Below are positions 50,401 to 62,094 of a stretch of 64,000 nucleotides of DNA, piece by piece. Made by a program: the position numbers and the translations under genes. This DNA comes from Salvia splendens (lineage: Eukaryota > Streptophyta > Magnoliopsida > Lamiales > Lamiaceae), in assembly GCF_004379255.2 (NCBI RefSeq), contig NC_056035.1, positions 16,637,902 through 16,701,901 on the forward strand, in the 5' to 3' direction. Each line of letters opens with the position of its first letter. Within the stretch, counting starts at the first letter, position 1. A model generated the notes under the pieces. The model was not told the DNA's origin. It worked only from the letters and a program-made list of their open reading frames with translations, and did no database searches.

Positions 50401-52806
50401 TCTCCTCTCTCATTCCTCACAATTTCCGGCCAACACAGCCGTTGTGACAGAAGCAGCGCCATCATCTCCTCCAGCTGATAGCAATACCCCCCCCCCCTCC
50501 TCACCTTCTTCCTTGCTGTCTACAAACACCATCAACGTCAGCTTTGCTGCACGCCACGGCTTCACCCAGCAACATGACCTCAGGCACCACCTGACACTCT
50601 CGCCTAGCCTGATTTCCCTTGACACTCTCCCCATGTTTCATGCCTCACCCTCTAGCTTCGCCAGATTTCCCTTTCACGCCCCAACCTTCTCTCCCTTTTC
50701 CCTCGCCTGACTTCTTCCCTCTTTGCGAAAACACCACAGGTTACCCCCCCCCCCAAAAAAAAGGAAAAGAAAGTGATTTTTTGCTAACAGAGTTTAAGTG
50801 GCTTTGGTGAGAGGGGGCAATTTTCCCTATTTTTTGGGAACATTGGTCAGAACAATCAGGAGTCATTGTGTTTCTGCAGAAAAGGTTAGGGTGTATTTTG
50901 CTACTTATCCACATATTATATAGTGACCACGATTTAGGTTGGACTTCTCATCTTTGAGAGTAACCTTTGTTACGGCTTCCATAAAGTCGATAGTTTTAGA
51001 TTGGCAAAATCATATTGTTCCATTATATTAACAATATATCGCTAACAACTTCAAATGTTGATATGCAAGCTAGTGGTACTTTTATTGCTTTTTAAAATAT
51101 TTCAGCATGGCATGTGTGCAAGAAAATTCATAGCCCAGAGAGCTGGTGCATGGATCAACAAACTCTGCATATTCATATTTTAATTACGAATAACAAGTAA
51201 TGACCACCATGCACTCAAGGAGTTATTTAATAAGTCACTTGAGGTGGACCGGACATATTAGAAAGCAAGTTACATTCCTATTCTCCTAAATTGTGGCACA
51301 GATATCTGTATAACTCAAAATACATAAGTTCTTCATTAAAAATATAAATATGCATAGAACTTACTCGTTATCATGCCAGTCCACCATAATGGCTCATATA
51401 AATATGAATATCCTCCAACACCTATAGACAAATTTAGAAAGAGAGAACCATGGTTATAAGGCAAAATCTGACATGCTATGGAAACAGCATGCAATTATAA
51501 TTAGCAGAGAGACAGAAACCACAATAAAAAAACAAATGTACAATGACGGAAGTCATCTTATCAATGGAAAAGTACAAGCATATAATTTAAATGTATTTAG
51601 TGGCCTAGTATTATAATCATGTTTTCAATTTTCAGTTATACTTCAAGCCTTCAAGGGGAGTGAGTTCTTACCATGCCCCTTCTATCAACCAAAGCAGCAA
51701 CCATTGTGAAATATCAAATTAATAAAATCAGCTAAAAACATTCAGTGCATTGAATAACAGAAGCTATGTCTCATTTATATAGAAAAAACGACCTATCATC
51801 ATCTCTTGAAGAAAGAAAAAAAATGTGTTACCAACTTTTATAAGTAAAACATTTTCAAGACAGCAATTCTCACCAATAGGTACACAAGTTTTTGAAAAAC
51901 AAATCACCATCCACGAGGAATTAGGAAGCAGTTAAAAATACATTCCCGCTAGATTGTTGTCGTGTAACAATTTGATTCATAGAGTATAGATCCAAAGATA
52001 GAGTGAAATTGGAAATGCAAACAAAAGGGGGTTCCTACAACAACTTAATTAGCTCCAAGAATAGAAGACTTCAATAATTTAATTGTACTTTGAATTAGAC
52101 TAGCGGCATCAGCTCCAAAGTTGCTGAGTGCAGGATTATCATGTACTACAAGTCTGGGGCGGAACTAGGAATTTGTAGAGAGGGGGGCAAATTTTTATAC
52201 GAATGAATTTTAAGTATTTTTGAGGAGGGGCATTTAGTAAGAGATTGAATGAATAAAATTTATAATAGGTAATATATATACATGTGTTGGAAAATGAGGA
52301 GGGGCAAAAGCAGTACATTTTTTATCAGCTTCAGCACAAAAGCAGTACATTTTTTATCCAGGAAACCACCCATAAATTGACCAGATAATTTCCCCAGGCC
52401 CACAATTCTTAATTTGGCATCAAATGCAGATTCGTAGCTTGTGTGCAGATCAGCTTCAGTATTCCTCATTGAGGCTAGATGTACTGAAGATCTTAGTAAC
52501 AATTTAGCAATTTGAGCTTCGCGCAAGAAGCTCATTCATTAGAAATCGTATGGAAGATAAAATACATTAAGCAGCTACAGAATCCCAAATTATGAAGAAG
52601 AAAATTGAAATGAAGCGTAAATTACCAGCTCTGACGCCAGATGCCCCGGCTTTCTTGAGCCCCTTCTTCTTGACAATAAAGCTGGCGCCGATGAAGAAAC
52701 TCGAAGAAAGTGCTAAAACCAAGCCCTTTATATTGTCGGACGACATCCCCCGGTACGAATCCGACATGGCATCCGTAGCCGCCTGCTCGGACGCCATCCT
52801 ATCCAA
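47414..52806 (-). CDS. NIPA-type magnesium transporter, 350 residues, 9 exons
   Basis: Exons (minus strand): 52806-52626, 51421-51365, 49241-49151, 49074-48914, 48822-48695, 48554-48417, 48280-48188, 47720-47615, 47511-47414; all join in frame. Start [18 protein letters not shown] precedes the conserved [19 protein letters not shown]. Other family blocks: [119 protein letters not shown] and [18 protein letters not shown]. The tail ends [10 protein letters not shown]. About nine membrane segments are expected. NIPA proteins (DUF803) are probable magnesium carriers of plasma or endosomal membranes. The 76 bp intron 49075-49150 begins with GC (cag|gcatga). Intron 2 (49242-51364) hosts a TIR element. 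No lesion seen. Confidence 0.93.
50091..50907. mobile_element. Nonautonomous TIR element in NIPA intron 2
   Basis: Left end TAAGTAGCAAATACACCCC and right end GGGTGTATTTTGCTACTTA are near-perfect inverted repeats about 815 bp apart. The interior is pyrimidine-rich on the plus strand (ctctctcactctcgc, cctcctcaccttcttcc) with a C homopolymer at about 50489-50497. A 179-codon open frame inside is Ser/Pro/His-rich low complexity and not convincing as a gene. Superfamily not assigned. Confidence 0.7.
52140..52330. repeat. Fragment of a dispersed repeat in NIPA intron 1
   Basis: Starts ctggggcggaactaggaatt, which resembles the hAT end cagtggcggatccaggaatt at 60533, and continues with G-runs (gaggggggcaaattt, gaggaggggca). 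A short phrase agcagtacattttttatc occurs twice at the right (about 52310-52358). Probably a decayed transposon end. Confidence 0.45.
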
Positions 52807-53995
52807 AGCCCAGAAATCCCAACTACCTTATATCAAACAACACCGACAAAAAGGTAGCCCAGGCGGAAAGGGTTTCCCAATTTCGCCCTAAAACCGCGCA
52901 ATCAATTTCAGCTTCAAGCTGCCCATTATGTTTTCTTAGTGGTTAAGGTGGAAATTAAAGTGAATCAAATGGGATTTTGTAGGGTTAAGATCTGCAATCG
53001 CCGGCGGCAGCTAATGATTGGAGAAGGTTCGACGGGATGATGATAAATAGGGAATATTTGTGGGATATTTCAGATCGGTGTTAAGACTTCTCCTCGACTA
53101 AGGTTTTGATGTGATAATTTTTAAAATGAAGCAAAAATAGAAATGAAAACAACAGTGAAACAGAAAAGGGAAAACAGAGCAGTATCTGTGTTGGGTTATT
53201 TTTGAGGAAATCAAAATAGTATTGATAAATAGTACTCCATCTCAACAAAGTGATTACAATAACCTTCTGTTTATTAAAAATATAGTGTTACATCACCACA
53301 AGTTGATAATTAGATACTCATGTACTCCATTTATTAGGCAATTAGATCTTAGCCACAATCGGTTTCATCATGTTATGACTTATGAGTATAGAATTTCATT
53401 CACCAAAGATGATAACCATATTTTTTTGCTGCCCAATATTTTGTAGGTTACCCTTAATATGGAGAAAATTGTGTTTAGCCTAGCTTCAATAATGCATTCT
53501 CCGAGGATGATTTGCACAACTTGTAATGTTTGTAATTGTAAGAGTTTGTTCATATGGGCTATGGCTAAGGAAATATAGATTAGTTTAGTTTAATAATGCT
53601 TGTATGAGTGTACATGTAGCATAGGCCAATTTATTTATTTGGAAGAGGTAGTGGTGGATGCTTAAATCATTGAATGTGCTAGTATACTACTTTTCTAGAT
53701 TTTGGGATTTTTTTTCGTGATGCTGCTAGTTTTGGAATGAAAAGTTGGTAAAATTGCATTCCCATTTTGCATAGTTTTAAGTTCATCTCTATATTCAATT
53801 TCAGCAATTTCAACGTACACAATGACTAAAAGTTCATCTCTATAAAATTTAATTCTCTTTTTGTTTACATATATTTCATACTTTATGCTTACATTTCCTA
53901 TCTCTCTAATTTTATAGTACTACTTCTTTGTTCATAAAAGATGTTATAATTTGGAATGAGAAAAAGAGAATATTTTTAAGAAAGAAATTTATCTT
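52807..53995. other. NIPA 5' flank and spacer
   Basis: The first few hundred bases are the probable NIPA leader and promoter. From about 53220 the sequence is AT-rich spacer; no other gene recognised. Confidence 0.45.
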
Positions 53996-54097
53996 CTTTT
54001 TTTTTTGGTAAATGAACAAAATTTTAAAGCCTACGTCACGGATGACTCGAATCCGAGACTTTCATGCATTAACCCTACCGCTTGGCCAATTCACCCC
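53996..54097 (-). mobile_element. tRNA-derived SINE
   Basis: On the minus strand it reads ggggtgaattggccaagcgg then tagggttaatgc, with an A-box-like TTGGCCAAGCGG and a B-box-like GGATTCGAGTC spaced as in tRNA genes. It ends near ttttgttcatttacc followed by an A-run (T-run at 53996-54006 on the plus strand). About 102 bp. It cannot fold as a full tRNA, so a SINE is the better call. Confidence 0.7.
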
Positions 54098-54151
54098 AAC
54101 TAAGATAGAAATTTTTCTAATGATAAAAGTGTGAGTGGGAAAATTTTATAA

Positions 54152-56070
54152 GAGCATCCACAATAGCGCCTAGTGCACCGCCTAGCCGAGCGCCGGCGCT
54201 AGGCGGTCTATTGCAACCGCCCAGCCATTTCCGAATTTAAAAACCGCTTGCGCTCGGCGGTCCCGTGGCGCTAGGCGGTGCGCTGGGCGATCCGCTCGGC
54301 GCTATTGCAGCGTTCGGATCGCCTAGCGCACTGCCTAGCGCGATTTTTTTTTTGAAACACTATATATACGCGCTTTGCACGTCATTTTCATTCGCACCAC
54401 TTGTTTTAACGAGTACTCTCTCTATCTTAATTTCTGTACAAGATCAACACCTAGAAATGAGTAATGCCGGTGGTAGTAGTGGTGGGGATGCTGAGGAGTA
54501 CGAGCGTTTAATGAACGAAGCGCTAGAGGCCTATACGAACCGTGAGATTGATCAATGGATGCAGAGGGCGTTGCAGCCGGCGGTACCTCGACCTCGCCCA
54601 GTGGTACACCGCCGAGCGGTGATTGATCGTGATCACGTAGCTGCACATCAGCGTCTATACGAAGACTACTTCGCACAGGAGCCGCGGTTCAACGCCAACC
54701 TTTTCAGGCGCGCCGTTTTAGGATGAGCAGGTCCCTGTTTATGCGTATTGTTAACGATTTGGAGCAACGATATCTGTATTTCCGCTTCAGGCACGATGCG
54801 TCTGGCACACCCGGCCACACACCTATTCAAAAGTGCACTGCGGCAATCCGGCAATTGGCCTACGGAGGCGCGGCAGACATGTGGGACGAGTACCTCCACA
54901 TCGGTGAGACGACTGCCCTGGAATGTATGAATTATTTCTGTCAGGGCGTGATTGAAGTATTCAGTGATCAGTACCTTCGAAGCCCTACCCCCGAAGACTG
55001 CCAGGATCTGATGCAGATGCACGGGGAGAAGCATGGGTTCCCGGGAATGTTAGGCAGCATAGATTGTATGCATTGGGAGTGGAAGAACTGTCCCGCTTCC
55101 TGAAAGGGGTTCTACACGACCAGCTACAAGGGAAAGAATCCCACGATGATCCTCGAGGTCGTAGCTGATTACCGGCTGTGGATTTGGCATGCGTATTTTG
55201 GGATAGCCGGTTCGAACAACGACCTCAACGTCCTCAACTCGTCGCCACTTTTCAACGAGCAGTGTCAGGGTGTCGGTCCGGCCATCAGTTTTGTCACCAA
55301 CGGCAACCGGCATGATATGGGCTACTACTTGGCGGATAGGATATACCCTAGGTGGCCCGTCTTTGTGAAGACGATCCGATGCGCATCAGATGAGAGGAAG
55401 GCCTACTTTGCGGCACGGCAGGAGTCGGCGCGCAAGGACGTGGAACGCGCATTTGGTGTGCTGCAGTCTCGATGGGCGGCAGTTAAGGGGCCAACGCGTT
55501 TGTGGCATGTCGACTGCATTGCAAATATAATGTACGCTTGTATTATCATGCACAACATGATTGTCAAAGATGAAGGTGTACAACTGACTGATTGGGCCAA
55601 CGATGATAATGAAGTCGGTCCAAGCCACGGCGTGGCCGCCCCCAACGTACGGAGTGCGGTACCTCACGATGAAGACGGTCGTCTCCAAGCACATGCCGAC
55701 ATGCGCCAAACGGAGGCTCATATTCGACTCCAAAAGGATTTAATTGAAGAGTTATGGGCGCGGAGGACTGCACGGCAGTAGTTTTTTTGTTAATTATGTA
55801 ATTTTTTTAATTAATGTACTTTTTAAATTTTAATAATATTATTGAATTTTCTCGTATATGTCTCGTAAATTAAATTGCGTATTTTGTGTGATTGTTAATT
55901 ATTTGTTTTATATAATTTTGAGTGATGTAGCTATTGATGTGGTTGGGCTATTTATGATGTGGTTGGGCTATTTATGATGTGGCAGGAGGATTTTTAATGT
56001 TGATGTGGCAGGAGGAGTTTGTTGCTAAGCTATGGCTGAGCTATTGCTGGGCTATTCCTATGGATGCTCT
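54152..56070 (+). mobile_element. Harbinger element with DDE transposase remnant
   Basis: Ends GAGCATCCACAATAGCGCC and GGGCTATTCCTATGGATGCTC are inverted repeats of the GAGCATCC class. The sequence next to the left end (54160-54340) is a GC-rich series of CGCCTAGC/GCTAGGCGG units that can pair with each other. The element carries a single transposase-type coding region and no ORF1. A deletion derivative with the same left 250 bp sits at 58001-58668. The target triplet is ambiguous (TAA/TTA). Confidence 0.85.
54457..55781 (+). pseudogene. PIF/Harbinger DDE transposase, two lesions
   Basis: ATG 54457 (MSNAGGSSGGDAEEYERLMN) opens a frame through RLYEDYFAQEPRFNANLF. A 2 nt insertion near 54712 breaks it just before the conserved FRMSRSLFMRIVNDLE, which continues in another frame. 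That frame has one in-frame TGA at 55101-55103 and otherwise reads to TAG 55781. DDE residues are visible: Asp in GMLGSIDCMHWEWKN, Asp in GSNNDLNVLNSSPLF and Glu in ARKDVERAFGVLQSRW. The tail is acidic and helical. In Harbinger elements this protein works together with an ORF1 Myb-like partner; the partner type is found here only in other elements (2982-4974 and 59660-60475). Very recent inactivation is suggested by only two lesions. Confidence 0.88.
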
Positions 56071-56234
56071 TAAGGAAAGGGAAGAGTACTATATAGGTGA
56101 AGATTTATGAAATTAAATCCGCATTTGTGACAGTTATTAGTAATGATTATTATAGCTTAAATATTTATAGTAGAATATATTTTATCCACATAATCAGCGA
56201 TCGATATTTGAGATGATTGATATTTGAGATGCAT

Positions 56235-59200
56235 CTATGAAAGAAGCGGAACCGCTGCAATGGATGGAATCTTTTCTCTAAGTTTACGGGTCACAGCAAC
56301 TCGAACAGTCATTACAGCAGCTGCAGGACCTGATATTCGCACTTTAACTATTGGCTCCTCAATTTCTACTTGTTCCAAATCCCCACCAGCAGCTCCAGTG
56401 AGATAAGGTCTTATTTCTTCAAGCACCTAAAGGAGAAGTTACCAAAATTAGTCATTTTGAATACATCAAATCAACACTCATGCTATTCTTGATTACAAAA
56501 ATCCAAAACTCTTGGTGCGAACCCAGCAGAACATTGATATTCTTCATATTTTCATGCTATTAAAAGTAAACCATGTAATGAATCTTGTAGTCAAAAATAA
56601 CACCCTTCCTGAACTCATTGGAACAAGCACTACAGCAAATCTTAGAGAAAAATCATCCATATTTCAAAATTTTATAAATTGGTATTCCACCAACCAGGGA
56701 TACAGGACGGCATCTACCTTCCAAAATTCTAGCACATAACAACCAAACAATCTATCTATGCTGCAGAAAAATATATAAATCACCAGTTAAGCACAACAAA
56801 GAGTAGAACATCTTCAGAGTTCAGATTGCAATATATAGAATGACTTACTAATTTCATTAAGCACCAATATAATTATTTGAAATGTTCACCTATGTGAGAC
56901 CTGAGTTAGTTGACATGGGCAGTACAGGAGGGCCTACAGGCCGAAACCAACTGACACAATATTAGAATGGTTTTCAGCTCAAATCTTGCATCATACTTTT
57001 TTAGTCTGTTGGAGCTTTTGAGGCAGAACCCTTAACGGTAGAGCTGTAAAGGTGTTTTAGAAGTGTCGATTATGATAGCAAGTTGGAAATGAGGCATTGT
57101 TATCAAGTGATATATTGTTTCGTTGAGATCCACGAAACATCAAGACCAACATATCCTGCATTTTCCCCGTCCTTTTCATTGTTTAATGATATATATTGGT
57201 CTTTTAAAGTGTTTTTTTCTTCTCTGACAGAAGGCTCAAGCTCTCCAGCATTATATTTTCCATTGGTTTCATGTCCAACCCAGACAAGCCTTTCTCACAG
57301 GGAAACTCTCCCCTTCAATTGGTATTTTTCATGTAACGCAAAAATGAGAATGAATAGATAAAAAAATCTTAGTGCTCAAGACTATGTGGCAGATAAAGAA
57401 GGCTGAATTAAATGCAGTAAGAGTGAGGGATCGAGCAGGAAGTTATGTAGCATTTTCCTAATGATAAATAACAATCAGATAATTGAGTACAAAATTAAGG
57501 GTGGAGGCAATAAACTCATTCTGATAATTTATATATAGAATAATAGAGGCCCTGGGGAAGGAGCTTTCTAAAAAATAATGTAAGTCGTAAATGCATTACT
57601 TAGTTCCTTTTAAAAAGTAACAAATGGTTAATAAGGTTGCGATGTACAATATATTAAGCGACTGGCCACTGGGGATATGGAAAAATGAAGTGTCAAAATC
57701 TGGCTATGGACAGATGACAAGTGAAGGAGCAACTCCCCTGACTCATAGGGCATTCAAATTCAATATGAATTCCTCAGAAGTAGTTTTAACTTCTAATCAT
57801 ACAAGGGAATACTAAAATGACATGATCTTAATGAAGAGATCAATCACTTCATGTATACTTATAGGCTACAAGAGTCACCGAAACCAATAGTATAAAGTTA
57901 GAAAATGAAAAATAAGGCAATATAAATATTAGCTTGTACTCACTCCACCTTACGTAAGCCATAAATACAATCACCTTCAATGAACTAAAACATGTTTATA
58001 AGAGCATCCACAATAGCGCCTAGCGCACCGCCTAGCCGAGCGCCAGCGCTAGGCGGTGCGCTAGGCGATCTATTGCAGCCGCCTAGCGGATTTCGCGAAA
58101 AAAAACCGCCTAGCGCTCGGCGGTTCCGCGGCGCTCGGCGGTGCGTAGGCGATCCGCTAGGCGCTATTGTAGCGTCCGGATCGCCTAGCGCACCGCCTAG
58201 CGCGAATTTTTAAATTTTTTTTTTCCGAAACACTATATATACGCGACTTGCCTGTCATTTTCATTCGCACCACTTGTATTAACGAGTACTCTCTCTATCT
58301 AAATTTCTGTACAAGATCAACAACGGTAAATGGATCTCAACAACGAACCTACTTCAGGGAGTAGCGGATCTCAAACTCCCCCGATCCCCGTGGGAGGTGG
58401 ATGGAGTCAGATGCCCCCATCCACTTTTTTTAAATTATTGTACTTTTTAAAATTTTAATAGTATTATTAATGTTTCCCGTATATGTCTCGTAAATTAAAT
58501 TTCGTATATTGTGTGATTGTTAATTATTTCATTTTGTATATATTTGTTAATAGTGATGTGGATATTATGTGGCTAGGCTATGGCTGAGCTATTGCTGGGC
58601 TATTTGCTTGTTTTGATGATGTGGCAGTGGCTAGGCTATGGCTGGGCTATTCCTATTGTGGATGGCCTAATAATTTAGCAAAATAAAAAGATAAAAGTAG
58701 TATAATAAATGTTAAACACAATATTTACCTTCTCTATGTTCTCTTCATTCAGCTCTAGCCCTGTTTCTTCATCTGGTATTGATTCCACTGCAATCACTTC
58801 AGGGATCTTTTCCATAAGACGCCGCTCAATGCCCATTTTCATTGTCACTACGGAACTAGGACACGATCCACATGCTCCTTGTAATTTTAATTTGACGACA
58901 TTTCCATCAATTTCATGCAATGCAACATTGCCCCCATCCGCAATAAGATAGGGTCGGATCTCATCCAACACACCCTCGACATTTTCTGCTGTAAGCGGCA
59001 ATTCCACAGCTGAATCAGGAGTGGCAACAGCCTTTATTCCTTCATAGACATTGCACAGATTTAGGCACTGAGTACCGGCAACGCAAAGTTAATCTAATAT
59101 GCAGCTTAGAAATGAAGAGTTTTATTCAAACATGGCCACAACCTAAAAAATATCCTAGCTCATGACAGAACATATTAACGGAATTATCATATCACACGGT

Positions 59201-59607
59201 GGAGAAGCCAACTATCTGAAAAGCAAAATTTTATCTACATTATGGTGCAATAATAGTAGTTACCAAAACATATTTGCGAATATACATATATTTTCGCAAT
59301 AAATTACAAACTGAAGCCAATCATTAGTAATTTTATCCTCTCGATAATTACATAAATAACTATTTAGGCCTCGATTAGTTTCATATTCACAGCTCAATCA
59401 GCTCATCCTTCCGCGGCCTATTGTACAAATTGACAATAATTTACCAAACGCTTCCATACAAATTAGACAACAAATACGAACCCTAGGCTTACCTGGCCGA
59501 GGATTTGAGCGCGAGCTACGCCGCAGCAGATGTGATGAGGATGGCAGCGCCTGATCGAGTCTACTGGAAACCGAAACCGAAACCCGAGCGCCGAAGAAGC
59601 TCGAGAC
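56235..59607 (-). CDS. NFU2: NFU2-like chloroplast iron-sulfur scaffold gene, 5' exon missing
   Basis: Recognisable exons (minus strand): 59607-59493, 59039-58729, 56426-56235. They join in frame: [19 protein letters not shown] ... SSRSNPRPG, then [74 protein letters not shown], and last [37 protein letters not shown], ending AAVPLLS. The first NFU domain keeps the CxxC (CGSC) that holds the cluster; the second domain lacks it, as in chloroplast NFU1-3. NFU2 passes 4Fe-4S and 2Fe-2S clusters to photosystem I and other plastid targets. The first exon here starts at an acceptor-like site (ttctgcag) with no in-frame ATG upstream; a Harbinger fragment begins about 50 bp further. The start exon is therefore lost, or lies beyond the insertions. 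The second intron is 2.3 kb and hosts a Harbinger derivative. Confidence 0.8.
58001..58668. mobile_element. Harbinger deletion derivative in NFU2-like intron
   Basis: Begins agagcatccacaatagcgcc and ends gctattcctattgtggatgg. The left 320 bp match the 54152 element, including the CGCCTAGC units and the leader tcattcgcaccacttg. Coding sequence is reduced to a short start ([18 protein letters not shown]) followed by the 3' noncoding end. About 668 bp. Confidence 0.85.
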
Positions 59608-59659
59608 CTGCAGAAAAGCCACGATAAAACCACAATCCCTAAAAAAATCAAAATCTGGT

Positions 59660-60475
59660 GCTAATGGACTCCGAGAAGTTTCGGGCAGGAGTCGATGCTG
59701 GCTGGCCGAAGAAGCAGCGCCTGAACTATACCGGTGATTACGCCGGCGGCAGCAGCGGCGGTTCCCACGACCTCCCCGAAGATGCGCAGGAGACCCCGTC
59801 CCCTCCCGCGTTTACTCGCCGCACTCGCCCGGTTGGTCAAAGGTGGACGCAACGGGCTCGCCAGAGGTCCGAGGAGGTCCAGTCGCCATCCCACACTGTT
59901 GGCAGTCCGACAGCTGACCTCGTCTTCTTGGCTCGTCAACAAACGCGCGGCTCAGATGTACAAGGTCATATCTGACTGGAAGAATGCCACTAACGCGAGG
60001 AGAAGAGTTTTTTTCACGCACTGCTCGTGAGTATGCGAACCGATTTGACTACCGCCACGACACAGGTGGGGGGCTCAGACGTGGGCTCAGATGCCGCAGA
60101 TTTGGGGGTCCCGGATAGCGGCGACAACGGCGACGATGGAGACGACGGCGAGGCGTGAGGCGGAGGCGGGGGCTCGTGCGTGGAGTAGGAGTTTTTTTTA
60201 AATTAATGTAATTTTTTTTGTTAATGTACTTTTTTAATTAATGTACTTTTTAAATTTTTAATATTATTATTGAATTTTTCCGTATATGTGTCGTAAATTT
60301 AATTCCGTATTTTGTGTGATTGTTAATTATTTGTTTTTAATAATTTTGTTTATTGTGGCTGGACTATGGCTGGGTTATTGCTTGTCCTGATGATGTGGCA
60401 TGAGGAGTTTTAGTGTTGATGATGTGGCAGGAGGAGTTTGTGGCTGAGCTATTCTTATTGGAGATGCTCTTACGA
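59660..60475 (+). mobile_element. 5'-truncated Harbinger fragment with ORF1 remnant
   Basis: The right end gctattcttattggagatgc then tctta is of the same family, but no left end is present. The sequence starts abruptly at 59660 inside an ORF1-type coding region (MDSEKFRAGVDAGWPKKQRL), which matches the VEAGWPKRTKIN region of the ORF1 at 2982-4974. After about 59940 the frame shifts and the rest is a degraded acidic tail. The abrupt left edge coincides with the loss of the NFU2-like 5' exon. Confidence 0.75.
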
Positions 60476-60532
60476 TCATAATTTGAGAAGGGAGGGTATG
60501 CCACGTCAGCGAATATTAAAGATACGTGGAGC

Positions 60533-62086
60533 CAGTGGCGGATCCAGGAATTTATATTCGGGGGTGCGAGTCATATGATAAATCATTATATAACATACCA
60601 AAAATAAAAACTAATACTAAAAGCAATATTATGAGCACTTTTAACTCCACCAATATGTTTTATAAATCGTTCCGACTTATTCCACGACTTAAATCCTTTA
60701 TTCACAAATGCATAACCTCCCGCATGTCCAACTTCATTCTTGAACAAGTAGCATACAAAACAAAATGCAACATCTTCATCCATACTATATTCAAGCCAAT
60801 CTCATTTATCAAACCATGAAACCATAAACCGACAACGCGAACCTCCAACTTCTTTTTGAGGAAAAGAAAAAGTTCTTGGCTGACAAGGTTTTCTAAGAAT
60901 ACACGCCCTCCTAATTGTATCTCGCTCATTTGGAGGATATTTCATTATATCGGTTCTTCTAATAGGATCATGATAAAGTTTTTCGATATCATAAATAAAT
61001 TCTTCCTCATGTAATGGCACACTAGCATCTGAAGGAGATACAATACCAATTGAATTTGAAGCCGGAGAGCTTGAAGGTGGAGAGCTTGAAAGTGGAGTAC
61101 TTGAAGCCGGAGAGCTTGAAGGTAGAGAGCTTGAAGCCGGAGAGCTTGAACTATCATGAGTTTTTCTCCTTTTGGACATAAATTGTCGAAGATCGGATTG
61201 TTTTCTCATCACTTTTTATTTTATTTCCTGCACACGATGTCATTACAAAATTTGTCAAAATAAATATTGACCATTCAATTCTAATGTTGTGCATTCACAA
61301 CAATTATAACTAGACATAAAAAACAACTTATCATAGAAGTCAGAAGATCAAATTTTTAAAATTGAAACACAAAAATTTAGAATCCAAAACAACAATTAAG
61401 CTATTTAAAATTAAATACTTGTGCATTTAATACTCTATAATCCTTAAAATAATACATAATTGAGAATTTCTCATCCACAAATAATTGGAAGCACAGCTGT
61501 TTTCAATTCACCCCAATTCCAAGACAATAAGAGAGAGTCATAAAGTGTAAAACATTATTCTATTTTGCACAAGCTGCCAAAATCCCTAAATTATTTAATG
61601 AACTAAACTTTTACACTTAAATTCCTAATCACTCACCTTTTCAACAAAGAACAAAGTGTATGATGAAAATTGAGGCGGCAAGTCACGGAAGAAGGCAAGA
61701 AACCGGAGTTGGAGAGCTGTAGTCGGCGGAAGAAGGCAAGAAGCAGAAGCAGTCGGCGGTTTTCAATTGGGGATGGCAATAGGTTTGTTATTTTTATTGT
61801 GTTCTGTAAAAAATGCTTTGAATTAAAATTGAGTTTTACCTCTTTTTGATTTATTAAATGTATTTTATTTCTTTTCCAATATTTATTGGAGGAATAGCCA
61901 AATATGGATTAGAGGGACATTAGTTTTTGGCCGCGTAGTTTTTGGAGTAGCCAAATAGAGAGACATTATACATATATTATTAATATAAACTCAGAATTTG
62001 TATTTAAATATATAATACTACTAAAATAAATAAAAAAAATTGGGGGTACACTCGTACCCCCTTTGTCCCTACTCCCTCCGCCACTG
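60533..62086 (-). mobile_element. hAT element with perfect 8 bp target duplication
   Basis: The 1554 bp element starts CAGTGGCGGATCCAGGAATT and ends CTCCCTCCGCCACTG, and is flanked on both sides by CGTGGAGC (60525-60532 and 62087-62094). These are hallmarks of hAT elements. It carries only the N-terminal part of a TTF-finger-type transposase on the minus strand, so it is a nonautonomous deletion derivative. The exact target duplication points to fairly recent insertion. Confidence 0.92.
60586..61209 (-). pseudogene. hAT transposase N-terminal fragment (TTF/ZMYM1-like)
   Basis: From ATG 61209 the frame reads MRKQSDLRQFMSKRRKTHDS, then a Ser/Pro low-complexity linker built from 15 bp repeats (plus-strand ggagagcttgaagcc units at about 61060-61150), then EEEFIYDIEKLYHDPIRRTD and RRACILRKPCQPRTFSFPQK. 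It shifts frame at about 60805 and continues as WLEYSMDEDVAFCFVCYLF, GGYAFVNKGFKSWNKSERF. This is the start of the TTF-type zinc finger/hAT family. The catalytic and dimerisation parts are absent. Confidence 0.8.
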
Positions 62087-62094
62087 CGTGGAGC

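Noticed and set aside
50171..50710. 179-codon open frame inside the NIPA intron
   Set aside because: Low-complexity Ser/Pro/His composition, no family match, lies inside a TIR element, and the start codon has no splice or promoter context.
52260..52535. 91-residue minus-strand open frame in NIPA intron 1
   Set aside because: Partly overlaps a dispersed-repeat fragment; no family match and no splice support.
53996..54097. A functional tRNA gene
   Set aside because: A- and B-box-like sequences are present, but the arms do not pair into a cloverleaf and an A-rich tail follows; SINE is a better explanation.
59398..59651. Complete NFU2 start at 59622 or 59651
   Set aside because: The codons there are GTG and TTG, not ATG, and a good acceptor (ttctgcag) follows; I prefer a missing 5' exon.
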